NCBI RefSeq assembly: GCF_937926365.1
Contig: NZ_CALAOH010000127.1
Location: 7,886 to 71,885 of the forward strand
Direction: 5' to 3'
Origin: an uncultured Azohydromonas sp.
GTDB taxonomy: Bacteria; Pseudomonadota; Gammaproteobacteria; Burkholderiales; Burkholderiaceae_C
DNA: 64,000 nt
The position numbers and the translations under genes were made by a program. Each line of letters begins with the position of its first letter. Position 1 is the first letter of the stretch. The notes below the pieces were generated by a model. It was not told the DNA's origin. It saw only the letters and a program-made list of their open reading frames with translations, and ran no database searches. This document shows, piece after piece, positions 12,014 to 20,995 of this stretch.

Positions 12014-12165
12014 TCGTCATCCCCGCGCAGGCGGGGACCCAGGCGGCCCCCAAGGCAGCCGCAGGTGCATTGGTCGGCATGCTGGTGACTTCTGAACCGG
12101 TTCGCCGCAGTTTTGCTGCGCTCTGACGCGGGACCGCCTGGGTTCCCGCCCGCGCGGGAATGACG
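12014..12165. repeat. Inverted pair of REP-like palindromes
   Basis: Two copies of a dispersed palindromic repeat lie head to head. Copy one is at 12014-12046 (tcatccccgcgcaggcgggg and onward) and copy two at 12134-12165 in the reverse orientation. Each forms its own GC hairpin, and together they could pair across an 87-base loop. They fill the gap between convergent queG and the AEC gene. A related single copy is at 57378-57404. Confidence 0.7.
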
Positions 12166-12172
12166 ATTCAAC

Positions 12173-13078
12173 TTACCCCTGCAACCGCGCCAGCGACCAC
12201 AACGCCACCGGCACGCTGACCATGCCCAGCAGTGTCGAGAGCGTCACCAGCCCGGCCACGAAGCCCGGGTGCCCGCCCAGCCGCGCGGCCAGCACGTAGC
12301 AGGTGGAGGCGGTGGGCAGCGCGGCGAAGGCCACCACCACCAGCTGCTGCACCGGCGGCAGCCCCAGCACCTGCACCAGCACCAGCGCCACCAGCGGCAG
12401 CACCGCGTGGCGGATGGACAGGAAGGCCGTCGCCAGCCTTGGCGCCTCGCGCAGCGCGCCCAGCTGCAGCCCGGCGCCCACCGCCATCAGGCCCAGCGGC
12501 AATGCGGCGGTGCCCACGCGTTGCAGGCTCACGGCCACCGGCTCGGGGAAGGTCAGGCCGATCAGGTTGCCCAGCAGCCCGGCCACGGTGCTGAGGATCA
12601 GCGGGTTGCGCATCAGCTCGCGCCCGAAATGCTGCCCGCCGTGGCGCGCCAGCGGCCATACCGCGGCGATGTTGCACAGCGGCACGCAGAAGGCGATCAC
12701 CAGCGCGATGGCGGCCACCGCCGGCGCGCCGCCCAGCCGCTCGGCCAGCGCCAGGCCAATGTAGGAGTTGAAGCGAAAGGCCGTCTGCGCGCCCGAGGCG
12801 TGGGCCACGCGGTTCACCCCGCGCAGCAGGCCCAGCGAGTAGGCCAGCACGATGCCGCAGCCCACCACCGCCAGGCCGCTGAACACCAGCGTCAGCATCG
12901 CGCCGGGCTGCAGTGGGTTGCGCACGATGGCGTTGAACAGCAGCACCGGGAACAGCAGGTAGTACACCAGCCGCTCCATGGCCTCCCACACCGGGCGGTT
13001 GAGCGCCGTGTAGCGACAGATCAGGAAGCCCGCTGCAATGAGCAGGAAGTCGGGCAGCAGCAACAGGGCCTCGTTCAT
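12173..13078 (-). CDS. AEC family permease (auxin efflux carrier-like)
   Basis: This 301-residue inner-membrane protein has about ten hydrophobic helices in two halves, as in the AEC/Mem_trans family, whose bacterial members move malonate, malate or other small carboxylates. Family features include PVWEAMERLVYYLLFPVLLFNAIV near the N-terminus, FRFNSYIGLALAERLGG, NIAAVWPLARHG, and the helix-break motif ALPTASTCYVLAARLGGHP near the C-terminus. The ATG at 13078 opens a typical N-terminal helix. The substrate cannot be told from sequence. A Bug-type binding protein is divergent upstream. Confidence 0.85.
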   Translation of the reverse strand: MNEALLLLPDFLLIAAGFLICRYTALNRPVWEAMERLVYYLLFPVLLFNAIVRNPLQPGAMLTLVFSGLAVVGCGIVLAYSLGLLRGVNRVAHASGAQTAFRFNSYIGLALAERLGGAPAVAAIALVIAFCVPLCNIAAVWPLARHGGQHFGRELMRNPLILSTVAGLLGNLIGLTFPEPVAVSLQRVGTAALPLGLMAVGAGLQLGALREAPRLATAFLSIRHAVLPLVALVLVQVLGLPPVQQLVVVAFAALPTASTCYVLAARLGGHPGFVAGLVTLSTLLGMVSVPVALWSLARLQG

Positions 13079-13233
13079 CGCGAAAGTGTGCCAGCGCGCC
13101 TTTGCTGCGCCCGCCGCGGGGATGGAACGCCGCCCGCGATGCGGGACGGTGCATCCGGTTGGCCGCGACCTGTAACCATCGGCCACAATGGCCCAGGCGC
13201 CGGACGGTCCGGCCCCTGGATGGAGACAAGCGG

Positions 13234-14208
13234 ATGAAAAGACAACGTTTGCGGATGCTTGCGGCGCTGCTGGGTCTGGCCGCCACGAGCCCGCTGCTGA
13301 TGGCGCAGGGCTACCCCGCGAAACCCGTGCGGCTGGTGGTTCCGTTCGCACCCGGTGGCACCACCGACATCGTGGCGCGCACCGTGTCCGACAAGCTCGG
13401 CGCGGCGCTGGGCCAGACCGTGGTGGTGGAGAACAAGGCCGGCGGCGGCGGCGTCGTGGGCGCGCAGGAGCTGGCCCGTGCCGCGCCCGACGGCTACACG
13501 CTGGGCATCGCCACCGTCTCGACCACGGCGGCCAACCCGGCCGTCAACCCGCGCACGGGCTACAACCCGCTCACGGACTTCACGCCCATCATCAACCTCG
13601 CGGCCACGCCCAACCTCATCGCGGTGCACCCGAGCTTCCCGGCCAAGAACTACGCCGACTTCGTGGCGCTGCTGAAGAAGAGCCCGGGCCGCTACAGCTA
13701 TTCGAGCTCCGGTACTGGCGGCATCGGCCACTTGCAGACCGAACTGTTCAAGAGCCTCACCGGCGTGTTCATCACGCACATTCCCTACCGCGGCGCGGGC
13801 CCGGCGCTCAACGACACGGTGGCGGGGCAGGTGCCCATCATGTTCGACAACATGCCCTCGGCGCTGCCCTTCGTGAAGGAAGGCAAGCTCGTGCCGATCG
13901 TGGTGGCGGCGCCGCAGCGCTTGTCGATTCTGCCCAACGTGCCGACCTTCAAGGAAGTCGGGCTGGAACCGGTCAACCGCATGGCCTACTACGGCATCGT
14001 CGGCCCGAAGAACCTGCCCAAGGACGTCGTGGAAAAGGTCCACAACGCGGCGAAGCAGGCGCTGGCCGATCCGGCCGTGCGCAAGCGCATCGAGGACACC
14101 GGCTCGCTGGTCGTGGGCAACACGCCCGAGCAGTTCGCCGAGCAGATCCGCGCCGAGTTCGAGGTCTACAAGGGCGTGGTTGCGCGCCAGAACCTGCGGC
14201 TGGATTGA
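13234..14208 (+). CDS. Bug family periplasmic solute-binding protein
   Basis: This 324-residue protein belongs to the tripartite tricarboxylate transporter receptor (Bug) family, greatly expanded in Burkholderiales. It has a cleavable signal peptide (MKRQRLRMLAALLGLAATS, cleaved near MAQG), and then the signature YPAKPVRLVVPFAPGGTTDIVAR followed by VVVENKAGGGG and a C-terminal VRKRIEDTGSLVVGN segment. No TctA/TctB membrane genes are nearby, so it is an orphan receptor, which is usual for this family. The ligand is probably an organic acid, but this is an inference. The start at 13234 is chosen because it opens the signal peptide. Confidence 0.9.
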   Translation: MKRQRLRMLAALLGLAATSPLLMAQGYPAKPVRLVVPFAPGGTTDIVARTVSDKLGAALGQTVVVENKAGGGGVVGAQELARAAPDGYTLGIATVSTTAANPAVNPRTGYNPLTDFTPIINLAATPNLIAVHPSFPAKNYADFVALLKKSPGRYSYSSSGTGGIGHLQTELFKSLTGVFITHIPYRGAGPALNDTVAGQVPIMFDNMPSALPFVKEGKLVPIVVAAPQRLSILPNVPTFKEVGLEPVNRMAYYGIVGPKNLPKDVVEKVHNAAKQALADPAVRKRIEDTGSLVVGNTPEQFAEQIRAEFEVYKGVVARQNLRLD

Positions 14209-14209
14209 C

Positions 14210-15181
14210 GTGAAAGCAGCAGTACCCGAGGCGGCGGCGCCAGTCGCTCAGGCCGCGCCTGCCGCCGAGGCCCCGGAGTCCGCGGCGCGCGCGGCCAGCC
14301 GCGTGTCCATCGAGCGCTTCGTGCAGGCACTGTGGATCGAGGATGGCCTCTCGGCCAACACGCTGGCGGCGTACCGGCGCGACCTCTCGCTCTACGCCGA
14401 CTGGCTCGACGCCGAGGCCGGGCACAGCCTCGACGCCACCACCGAGGCCGACCTGCGCGGCTACATCGCCGCGCGCCACGGCGAGACGCGTGCCACCACC
14501 GCCAACCGGCGGCTGACGGTGTTCAAGCGCTACTTCCGCTGGGCGTTGCGCGAGCACCGGTTGCAGCAGGATCCCACCCTGAAGCTGCTGTCGGCGCGCC
14601 AGCCGCTGCGCGTACCCAAGTCGCTGTCGGAGGCGCAGGTGGAGGCGCTGCTGGCCGCGCCGCCGGTGGAGGAGCCGCTGGGCCTGCGCGACCGCGCGAT
14701 GCTGGAGCTGATGTACGCCAGCGGGCTGCGGGTGAGCGAGCTGGTCGGGCTGGGACTGCTGTCGCTGGGCCTGGCCGAGGGGGTACTGCGCGTCACGGGC
14801 AAGGGTGCCAAGGAGCGGCTGGTGCCCTTCGGCGAGGAGGCGCACGGCTGGCTGCGCCGCTACCTGGCCGAGGCGCGGCCGGCGATCCTGGGCCCGCGCC
14901 AGAGCGACGCCCTGTTCGTCACCGTGCGCGGCGAGGGCATGACGCGGCAGATGTTCTGGCAACTGGTGAAGAAGCACGCGCGCGCCGCGGGTATCACGGT
15001 GCCGTTGTCGCCGCACACGCTGCGCCACGCCTTTGCCACGCACCTGCTCAACCACGGCGCGGACCTGCGCGCGGTGCAACTGCTGCTGGGGCATGCCGAC
15101 ATCTCCACCACCACCATCTACACCCACGTCGCGCGCGAGCGGCTGCGCGCGCTGCACGCGGCGCATCATCCGCGGGCGTGA
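14210..15181 (+). CDS. xerD: Site-specific tyrosine recombinase XerD
   Basis: XerD works with XerC at dif to resolve chromosome dimers. The 323-residue protein has an N-terminal SAM-like DNA-binding domain (FVQALWIEDGLSANTLAAYRRDL) and a catalytic domain. Catalytic residues are visible: Arg174 in ASGLRVSELVG, Lys in TGKGAKERLVPFG, HxxR in SPHTLRHAFATHLL, His in LLGHADISTTTIYTH and nucleophile Tyr304. I choose the GTG at 14210, two bases after the stop of the Bug gene; it gives an alanine-rich N-terminal extension of about 30 residues. A GTG near 14308 would give a more typical XerD length. Confidence 0.92.
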   Translation: MKAAVPEAAAPVAQAAPAAEAPESAARAASRVSIERFVQALWIEDGLSANTLAAYRRDLSLYADWLDAEAGHSLDATTEADLRGYIAARHGETRATTANRRLTVFKRYFRWALREHRLQQDPTLKLLSARQPLRVPKSLSEAQVEALLAAPPVEEPLGLRDRAMLELMYASGLRVSELVGLGLLSLGLAEGVLRVTGKGAKERLVPFGEEAHGWLRRYLAEARPAILGPRQSDALFVTVRGEGMTRQMFWQLVKKHARAAGITVPLSPHTLRHAFATHLLNHGADLRAVQLLLGHADISTTTIYTHVARERLRALHAAHHPRA

Positions 15182-15236
15182 GGGTGGGTGACACGTGGGC
15201 TGCCGGCGCAACCGCCCATGCCGAGCGCCCCTGAAT

Positions 15237-15265
15237 GAAAAAAGGCCGGTCTTGCGACCGGCCTT
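15237..15265 (-). terminator. Intrinsic terminator of the porin gene
   Basis: A perfect ten-base-pair stem (aaggccggtc / gaccggcctt) with a four-base loop is followed on the minus strand by a run of T (from aaaaaaa at 15237-15243). It sits 30 bases after the porin stop codon and could also end xerD transcription. Confidence 0.9.
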
Positions 15266-15294
15266 CATGCTGACGTAACCGTTGCGGGCTGCAA

Positions 15295-16347
15295 TCAGAA
15301 GTTGTGGCGCACGCCCAGGGCGAAGGACGAGGTGTCCGTGCCGCCGGCAACCGTGTTGCCAAAAGCGGAGTAGGTGGCGGCGGCCTTGTTGTCCACCTTG
15401 GTGTAGAAGGCGTACACCTTGGTGCGCTTGCTCAGGTTGTAGTTGTAGGCCACGGTGTACTGGATTGCGTCGGAGGCGGCCTTGGTGCCGGTCTCGCGCT
15501 TGATCTTGTCGGCGTAGCCCACGTTGACGTGGAACTCGCTGCCGCCCAGCGTGTACATCGCGGACACGCGGTAGCTGTCACGCTTGGCCTCAGGCGTGCC
15601 GTTGTCGACTTCGTTGCGGACGTAATAGGCACCCACCGTGAAGGCGCCCAGTTCGTACAGCGCGCGCAGGCCGTACTCCTTGCCGTCGGTGCCCGTCACG
15701 CCGTCCAGCGTCGCGGAGGTCGAGTCGACGAAGCTGGCACCCAGGTGCAGCGGGCCGCGGTCGTAGTTGACGGCCAGCACGCCGGAGTAGGTGCCGGCGT
15801 TGCTTTCGCTGGCGATGCCCGTGGCGGGATCAACCGTCTGCTTCAGGCCATACTGGCCTTCCACCGTCAGGCCGCCGTAGCTCACCGTGTTGAAGGCCAC
15901 GGTGTTCTGCATGACACCGGGATACAGGTAGAACGCATCCGACGACGTACCGGTGTCGTGGTTGTGCATGCTGATGTAATCAGCCGTCGTGTAGTACGCA
16001 GCCGACGGGCCCATGTTGCCCAGGCGCAGGCGGCCGTACGGCGTCTGCAGGCCAACCCACGACTCACGGCCGAACAGGCGCGACGTGCCGGCACCAGTAT
16101 CCGACGAGAAACCGCTCTCCAGCACGAACAGGCCCTTGAAGCCGCCGCCCAGGTCTTCACTGCCACGCAGGCCCCAACGCGACGCGTTGTTCTGAAGCGC
16201 GGTGACATGGCTGCTGGAGCCACCGGCCGGCTTGGTCGTCTGGTACTCGACCGACGTGTTCACGCGGCCATACAGCGTGACGGAGCTTTGGGCGAAAGCG
16301 GCGCCCGCAGCCAGCATGGCCGCCGCAGCAATGAGAGTGCGCTTCAT
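15295..16347 (-). CDS. Gram-negative general porin
   Basis: This 350-residue outer-membrane beta-barrel protein is of the trimeric porin type found in Burkholderiales (OmpC-like family). A signal peptide (MKRTLIAAAAMLAAGAAFAQ) is followed by the first strand SSVTLYGRVNTSVEY, alternating amphipathic strands, the L3-like segment GRESWVGLQTPYGRLRLGNMGP, and a C-terminal strand ending in phenylalanine (SSFALGVRHNF), the assembly signal for BamA. Codon use is less GC-extreme than neighbours, as expected for a highly expressed gene. It has a free-standing promoter region of about 170 bases and its own terminator. Confidence 0.93.
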   Translation of the reverse strand: MKRTLIAAAAMLAAGAAFAQSSVTLYGRVNTSVEYQTTKPAGGSSSHVTALQNNASRWGLRGSEDLGGGFKGLFVLESGFSSDTGAGTSRLFGRESWVGLQTPYGRLRLGNMGPSAAYYTTADYISMHNHDTGTSSDAFYLYPGVMQNTVAFNTVSYGGLTVEGQYGLKQTVDPATGIASESNAGTYSGVLAVNYDRGPLHLGASFVDSTSATLDGVTGTDGKEYGLRALYELGAFTVGAYYVRNEVDNGTPEAKRDSYRVSAMYTLGGSEFHVNVGYADKIKRETGTKAASDAIQYTVAYNYNLSKRTKVYAFYTKVDNKAAATYSAFGNTVAGGTDTSSFALGVRHNF

Positions 16348-16520
16348 TGAAGAATCCCTTTAGTTTGAACAATCGGGGCTATTACTGCCCGATGGCTTGG
16401 ATTCTAAGAACAGGTTTGCCGAATACCCGTGATGGGGAGCCAAGTTGTCCCGTTTTGTGACTGCGGCGCAACACTTCGTGGCGTGCGGGCGATCGATGCC
16501 CGCACAACCTTTGCGTTAGC

Positions 16521-17273
16521 TCAACGGCCGCGCAAATGCGCCGGCGCCTCCAGCCGCTTGGCCAGCGTGGACAGCAGCAGCGTGAGCACCAGGTACAGCG
16601 CCGAGATGGCGAGGTACGGCTCCCAGTAGCGCGAGTACGCGCCCGCCACGGTGCGCGCGGCCAGTGCCAGCTCGGCCAGGCCGATGGCCGAGACCAGGGA
16701 CGAGTCCTTGATCAGCGTCACGCCCTCGTTGACCAGCGCAGGCACCATGCGGCGGAAAGCCTGGGGCAGGATCACCTCGCGCATGGCCTGCGCGTGCGTC
16801 AGGCCCAGGCTGTAGGCGGCCTGGGTCTGGCCGCGGTGGATGCTCTGGATGCCCGCGCGAAAGATCTCGCTGATGTAGGCCCCGGCGTTGAGCGTGAGCG
16901 CCAGCGCGCCGGAGAAGAAGGCGCCGTGCTCCTGGCGGAACTCGCGTGCCGCCTCACCCGTGAGCAGCCAGCCCGTCTCCGGGTGGATCAGCGTGGGCAT
17001 GAGCGCGAAGTGCACCAGCAGGATCTGCACGAACAGCGGCGTGCCGCGGAAGAAGGTGACGTAGCCCAGCGTCACCGCGCGCGCGAGCTTCATCAGCACG
17101 CGCAGCAGCGGCGCCTTGGGCTCGGGCGCGTCGGCCGAGCTGCTGACCAGCCCCAGCAGCGCGCCCAGCACCAGCCCGGCGAACACGGCCACCAGCGCGA
17201 GCTTGACCGTCATCCACAGCGCGGAGGCGAACAGCGGGCCGTAGCCCGCCAGGATCTCCCAACGTAAATCCAC
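16521..17273 (-). CDS. Polar amino-acid ABC transporter permease
   Basis: This 250-residue inner-membrane permease belongs to the HisM/GlnP group (TIGR01726-type). Features are TVKLALVAVFAGLVLGALLGL in the first helix, the motif FFRGTPLFVQILLVHF, and the ATPase-contact loop EIFRAGIQSIHRGQTQAAYSLGLTHAQAMREVILPQA. It lies 12 bases after the gene for its binding protein, so the two form an operon. No ATP-binding subunit follows: the next gene is the porin. Its substrate is probably a polar amino acid. Confidence 0.92.
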   Translation of the reverse strand: MDLRWEILAGYGPLFASALWMTVKLALVAVFAGLVLGALLGLVSSSADAPEPKAPLLRVLMKLARAVTLGYVTFFRGTPLFVQILLVHFALMPTLIHPETGWLLTGEAAREFRQEHGAFFSGALALTLNAGAYISEIFRAGIQSIHRGQTQAAYSLGLTHAQAMREVILPQAFRRMVPALVNEGVTLIKDSSLVSAIGLAELALAARTVAGAYSRYWEPYLAISALYLVLTLLLSTLAKRLEAPAHLRGR

Positions 17274-17285
17274 TTCGGTGCGGCC

Positions 17286-18158
17286 TTACTTCGACGCGGC
17301 CGAGGCCGGGGTGCCGGCGGTCGCCGGAGCGCTGCCGAAATACTTGGCGTAGATGCGGTCGTAGGTGCCGTCCGCGCGGATGCCGGCCAGGCCCTGGTTG
17401 AGCATCTCCAGCACCGCGGTGTTGCCCTTGCGCACGGCGATGCCGTACTGCTCAGGCGTGAAGCTGGGGTCGCTCACGGTCTTGAAGCCCGCGCCGGCGT
17501 TGTTGGTCACGTAGTGGGCAATCACGCCGTTGTCGGCCACCACCGCGTCCACGCCGCCGGACTCCAGCTCCTTGAGCGCCAGCGGAGTGGACTCGAAGCG
17601 CTTGATGGCCGCGCTGTTCTTGCCCAGCAGCTTGGTGACCACCTCGTCGCCGGTGGTGCCGGTCTGAACGCCGACCTTCAGCGGCTTGAGATCTTCGAAC
17701 TTCGTGACCTTGGAGTCCTTCCTGACGGCGATGAGTTGCACGGCGTCGAAGTAGGGCGCCGTGAAGTCCATGCTCTGCTTGCGCTCGTCGGTGATCGTGA
17801 TGGCCGACACCAGCAGGTCGCGGTCACCCTGCGCCACGGCGTTGAAGATGCCTTCCCAGGGGGTGTTGACGAACTTCACCTGCACGCCGGCCTTGGCAGC
17901 GATGGCGCTGACGATGTCGATGTCGAAGCCAACGATCTCGCCCTTCTCATTCTGCGACTCGAAAGGAGCGTAGGCGGCGTCGGTGCCGACCACGTAGACC
18001 TTGGCCGGCGCGGCCGGGGTGGCGGCTGTGGATTCGGACGCCGCAGGTGCCGCCGGGGCGGCAGCCTCTTCCTTCTTGCCGCAGGCGCCCAGCAGCGTTG
18101 CGGTACCGAGCAGGCCGGCCTGCAGGAAAACGCGGCGGGAGGTGGTGTTGTTGGCCAT
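17286..18158 (-). CDS. Amino-acid ABC transporter substrate-binding lipoprotein
   Basis: This 290-residue SBP_bac_3 protein captures a polar amino acid in the periplasm. The N-terminus combines a twin-arginine motif (SRRVFLQ, Arg8-Arg9) with a lipobox (LLGAC, Cys26), so it looks like a Tat-exported lipoprotein. An alanine/proline-rich spacer precedes the binding fold: YVVGTDAAYAPFESQNEKGEIVGFDIDI, then VSAITITDERKQSMDFTAPYF and GVQTGTTGDEVV. The ATG at 18158 gives the signal; a longer open frame upstream lacks it. It is the first gene of the pair with the permease downstream. Confidence 0.93.
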   Translation of the reverse strand: MANNTTSRRVFLQAGLLGTATLLGACGKKEEAAAPAAPAASESTAATPAAPAKVYVVGTDAAYAPFESQNEKGEIVGFDIDIVSAIAAKAGVQVKFVNTPWEGIFNAVAQGDRDLLVSAITITDERKQSMDFTAPYFDAVQLIAVRKDSKVTKFEDLKPLKVGVQTGTTGDEVVTKLLGKNSAAIKRFESTPLALKELESGGVDAVVADNGVIAHYVTNNAGAGFKTVSDPSFTPEQYGIAVRKGNTAVLEMLNQGLAGIRADGTYDRIYAKYFGSAPATAGTPASAASK

Positions 18159-18225
18159 GGAGGTCCAGAAAATTGTTGAGTGTGTCCAGTTTATGCGGTG
18201 GCCGGCGCCAGACTCCCGACAGGCA

Positions 18226-19029
18226 TCAAGCCTGCTGCTCCAGCGCCAGCAACTCGGCTTGCGTGAACTCCGCGGCCAGCCGCGCGGCATGGTTGAAGGG
18301 TGGGCGCGGGCGCGGCGCCTGGTAACGCTGGGTGAGCTCGGGGTAAAGCGCAATGGGGTCGAGCCCGCGTTGCGCGCACAGCCAGCGGTACCAGCGGTTG
18401 CCCACCGCGACATGGCCCACCTCGTCGCGCAGGATCACGTCCAGGATCGCCACGGCACGCTCGTCGCCGGCGCGGCGGAACTTCTCCTGCATCGGCGGCG
18501 TGGCATCGAGCCCGCGTGCTTCAAGCGTGCGCGGCACCAGCGCCATGCGCGCCAGCGCGTCGCCGGCGGTGCGCTGCGTCATCAGCCACAGGCCGTCGTG
18601 GGCCTCGAAGTCGCCGTAGTCGTGGCCGAGGCTTTGCAGGTGCGCGCGCACCAGGCCGAAGTGCAGTGCTTCCTCGGCCGCCACGCGGGCCCAGTCGCGG
18701 TAGAAGGCCGGCGGCATGCCGGCAAAGCGCCACACTGCGTCCAGCGCCAGGTTGATGGCGTTGAACTCGATGTGCGCCACCGCGTGCAGCAGCGCGGCGC
18801 GGCCGGCCGGGGTGAAAGGCGAGCGTGCGGGCACCTGGCGTGGCTCCACCAGGCGCGGCAACGCCGGGCGGCCGGGCACGTCCGCAGGCTCCTCCAGCGC
18901 CAGCGCCGGGTCGAGCACGAAACCGTCGAAACCCTCGTGCAGCGCGGTGGCCTGGGCCGACTTGGCGACAGGGTCTCGCTCGCACAGGGCGCGCAACGCG
19001 GCACGGCGCAGGCAGGGCAGGTCGTTCAT
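18226..19029 (-). CDS. Ferritin-like protein of the DUF455 family
   Basis: This 267-residue soluble protein belongs to the DUF455 ferritin-like family. Likely di-iron ligands lie in helices carrying VAHIEFNAINLALD, AEEALHFGLVRAHL and ILRDEVGHVAVGNRWYRWL, giving the E...ExxH pattern twice. The biochemical role of the family is not established; some relatives resemble the tRNA-hydroxylase MiaE fold. It is a single gene between the ABC pair and divergent hslO. Confidence 0.85.
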   Translation of the reverse strand: MNDLPCLRRAALRALCERDPVAKSAQATALHEGFDGFVLDPALALEEPADVPGRPALPRLVEPRQVPARSPFTPAGRAALLHAVAHIEFNAINLALDAVWRFAGMPPAFYRDWARVAAEEALHFGLVRAHLQSLGHDYGDFEAHDGLWLMTQRTAGDALARMALVPRTLEARGLDATPPMQEKFRRAGDERAVAILDVILRDEVGHVAVGNRWYRWLCAQRGLDPIALYPELTQRYQAPRPRPPFNHAARLAAEFTQAELLALEQQA

Positions 19030-19291
19030 GGTCGATGCGGGGGCGGATGGGAGCGGAAGGGGCGGCGAGGTGGCGGCAAAGGCCCGGTGGCGGGGCCGGG
19101 CGCACGCCTTGCCCTCGGGCGGGAGTGAAGGCGGCTCCTAGAATTATCGGCTTGCGGCGCGCCGGGGCCCGACCGGCTGCACTTCCCGCCGCGCGGCGCC
19201 CGGATGATTCCCCGCGCCTTCCCCTTCCATCGCTCTGCCCGGCATGGCTCCCGGCGCAGGGCCGCAGTACATCAAGCACATCAACAACACC

Positions 19292-20257
19292 ATGAGCGAT
19301 CTGCACAAATTCCTGTTCGAGGGCCTGCCCGTGCGCGGCATGCTGGTGCGGCTCACCGACAGCTGGCGCGAGGTGCTGCAGCGTCGCGAGGCCAGCGGGG
19401 GCTACCCGGCGCCAGTGCGCGAGCTGCTGGGCCAGATGACGGCCGCGGCGGTGCTGATGCAGTCCAACATCAAGTTCAACGGCGCGCTGGTGATGCAGAT
19501 CTTCGGCGACGGCCCGGTGAAGATGGCCGTGGTGGAAGTGCAGCCGGAGCTGCATTTCCGCTCCACCGCCAAGGTCGTGGGCGAGGTGGCCGAGGGCGCC
19601 GGGCTGGAGGCCATGCTCAACGTGCACAACCGCGGCCGTTGCGCCATCACGCTGGACCCGCGCGACCGCCAGCCCGGCCAGCAGCCCTACCAGGGCGTGG
19701 TGCCGCTGTCGGCCATGGGCGAGGAGTTCCACGCGCTGCAGAGCATCTCCGAGGTGCTGGAGCAGTACATGCGCCAGTCCGAGCAGTTGGAGACGCGCCT
19801 GATGCTGGCGGCCAACGACGAGGTCGCCGCCGGGCTGCTGATCCAGCGCCTGCCCGTCGAAGGACTGGGCAACCTGGAGAGCAAAGAGAAGCAGGCCGAG
19901 GCCGAAGTGCTGGCCGAGGGCTTCAACCGCATCGCGCACCTGGCCTCCTCGCTCAAGGCCGAGGAACTGCTGACGCTGGACTCCGAGACCATCCTGCACC
20001 GGCTGTTCTGGGAGGAGGACGTGCGACGCTTCGAGCCGCAGCAGCCGCGCTTCGCCTGCACCTGCTCGCGCGAGCGCGTGGGCTCCATGCTCAAGGGCCT
20101 GGGCCGCGAGGAGATCGACTCCATCGTGGCCGAGCGCGGCGAGGTGGAGATCGGCTGCGACTTCTGCGGCCGCCAGTACCACTACGACGCCGTGGATGTG
20201 GGCGAGCTCTTCACGCCGGAGCGCGACCAGCCGCCGTCGTCCACGGCGGTGCAGTGA
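19292..20257 (+). CDS. hslO: Redox-regulated chaperone Hsp33
   Basis: Hsp33 is a cytoplasmic holdase switched on by oxidation and unfolding. The 321-residue protein has the N-terminal fold (LHKFLFEGLPVRGMLVRL, then MQSNIKFNGALVMQIFGDGPVKM) and the C-terminal zinc switch with Cys256-x-Cys258 (CTCSRERV) and Cys289-xx-Cys292 (CDFCGRQYHYD). The start at 19292 (MSDLHKF) matches the family; an in-frame ATG at 19244 would add 16 unrelated residues. It ends three bases before the convergent kinase gene. Confidence 0.95.
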   Translation: MSDLHKFLFEGLPVRGMLVRLTDSWREVLQRREASGGYPAPVRELLGQMTAAAVLMQSNIKFNGALVMQIFGDGPVKMAVVEVQPELHFRSTAKVVGEVAEGAGLEAMLNVHNRGRCAITLDPRDRQPGQQPYQGVVPLSAMGEEFHALQSISEVLEQYMRQSEQLETRLMLAANDEVAAGLLIQRLPVEGLGNLESKEKQAEAEVLAEGFNRIAHLASSLKAEELLTLDSETILHRLFWEEDVRRFEPQQPRFACTCSRERVGSMLKGLGREEIDSIVAERGEVEIGCDFCGRQYHYDAVDVGELFTPERDQPPSSTAVQ

Positions 20258-20260
20258 TCC

Positions 20261-20956
20261 TCAGGGCGCGCCGCGCCCGGTCGATGCCCGCAGCGCGTGC
20301 TCGCACTGCGGGTCGTCGCAGTCTTCGCACACCCAGCGCCAAGCCGGCTGTGCTGCCTCGCGCTCGCGCAGCCGCGTGAACAGGCCCGCGCGCGGCGCGG
20401 ACAGCGTGCGCAGCCAGGGCGACAGGGCGTCCACCGCGCAGTCCACCCGCGCCTCGCCCTCGCCGCGCACCACCGACCACGACAGCCCGTGTGCCAGCAG
20501 CAGGCCGCGCACCAGGCGGTCCACCGGCGCGCGCACCTGCGGGCCGTCGCGCAGGTGCGCGTCGGCCACCCAGGGCAGGTCCAGCGCGGTGAGCAGCGTC
20601 GCGGCGCAGCGGCGCTGGAACTCCACCGCCATGGCGTGCAGCGAGCGGTCGTCGAACAGCAGCTCGCTGTAGACGGCCGTCATCAACGGCGTGGTGTCGG
20701 CCACCACCAGGTCGTGCGCGGCCGCAGCCTGCTCCAGGCGGCGCTGCTGCGCCAGCGCGATGCCGAGCTGTTCCTCGGCGCGCGGCGTGCGGCCCTCGCG
20801 CTCGCACCACTCCCGCAGCACCTCCGGCACCCAGGCCACGGACAGGCCCGTCTCGCGCGCCAGCCGCTCGGCCAGGGCCCGGGCCAGCACGGTCTTGCCC
20901 GTGCTCTCGGCGCCGAGCAGGGCAATGACGTTGAGGGAATCGGGGACGTTGGACAT
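20261..20956 (-). CDS. NadR-like ATPase, probable ribosylnicotinamide kinase, with a cysteine-rich tail
   Basis: This 231-residue P-loop protein matches the C-terminal kinase part of NadR, which phosphorylates nicotinamide riboside. Walker A is LLGAESTGKTVLARAL, followed by WVPEVLREWCEREGR and the region VADTTPLMTAVYSELLF. It has no nucleotidyltransferase part. The last residues contain CEDCDDPQCEHAL, a three-cysteine cluster that may bind a metal. It lies 39 bases downstream of pnuC, which imports nicotinamide riboside, supporting a salvage role. The start at 20956 (MSNVPDSLN) is preferred to a longer frame. Confidence 0.8.
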   Translation of the reverse strand: MSNVPDSLNVIALLGAESTGKTVLARALAERLARETGLSVAWVPEVLREWCEREGRTPRAEEQLGIALAQQRRLEQAAAAHDLVVADTTPLMTAVYSELLFDDRSLHAMAVEFQRRCAATLLTALDLPWVADAHLRDGPQVRAPVDRLVRGLLLAHGLSWSVVRGEGEARVDCAVDALSPWLRTLSAPRAGLFTRLREREAAQPAWRWVCEDCDDPQCEHALRASTGRGAP

Positions 20957-20995
20957 GTCAGGCGGCGGGAAGCCACGCCGGCGGCGTGGCAAGGC

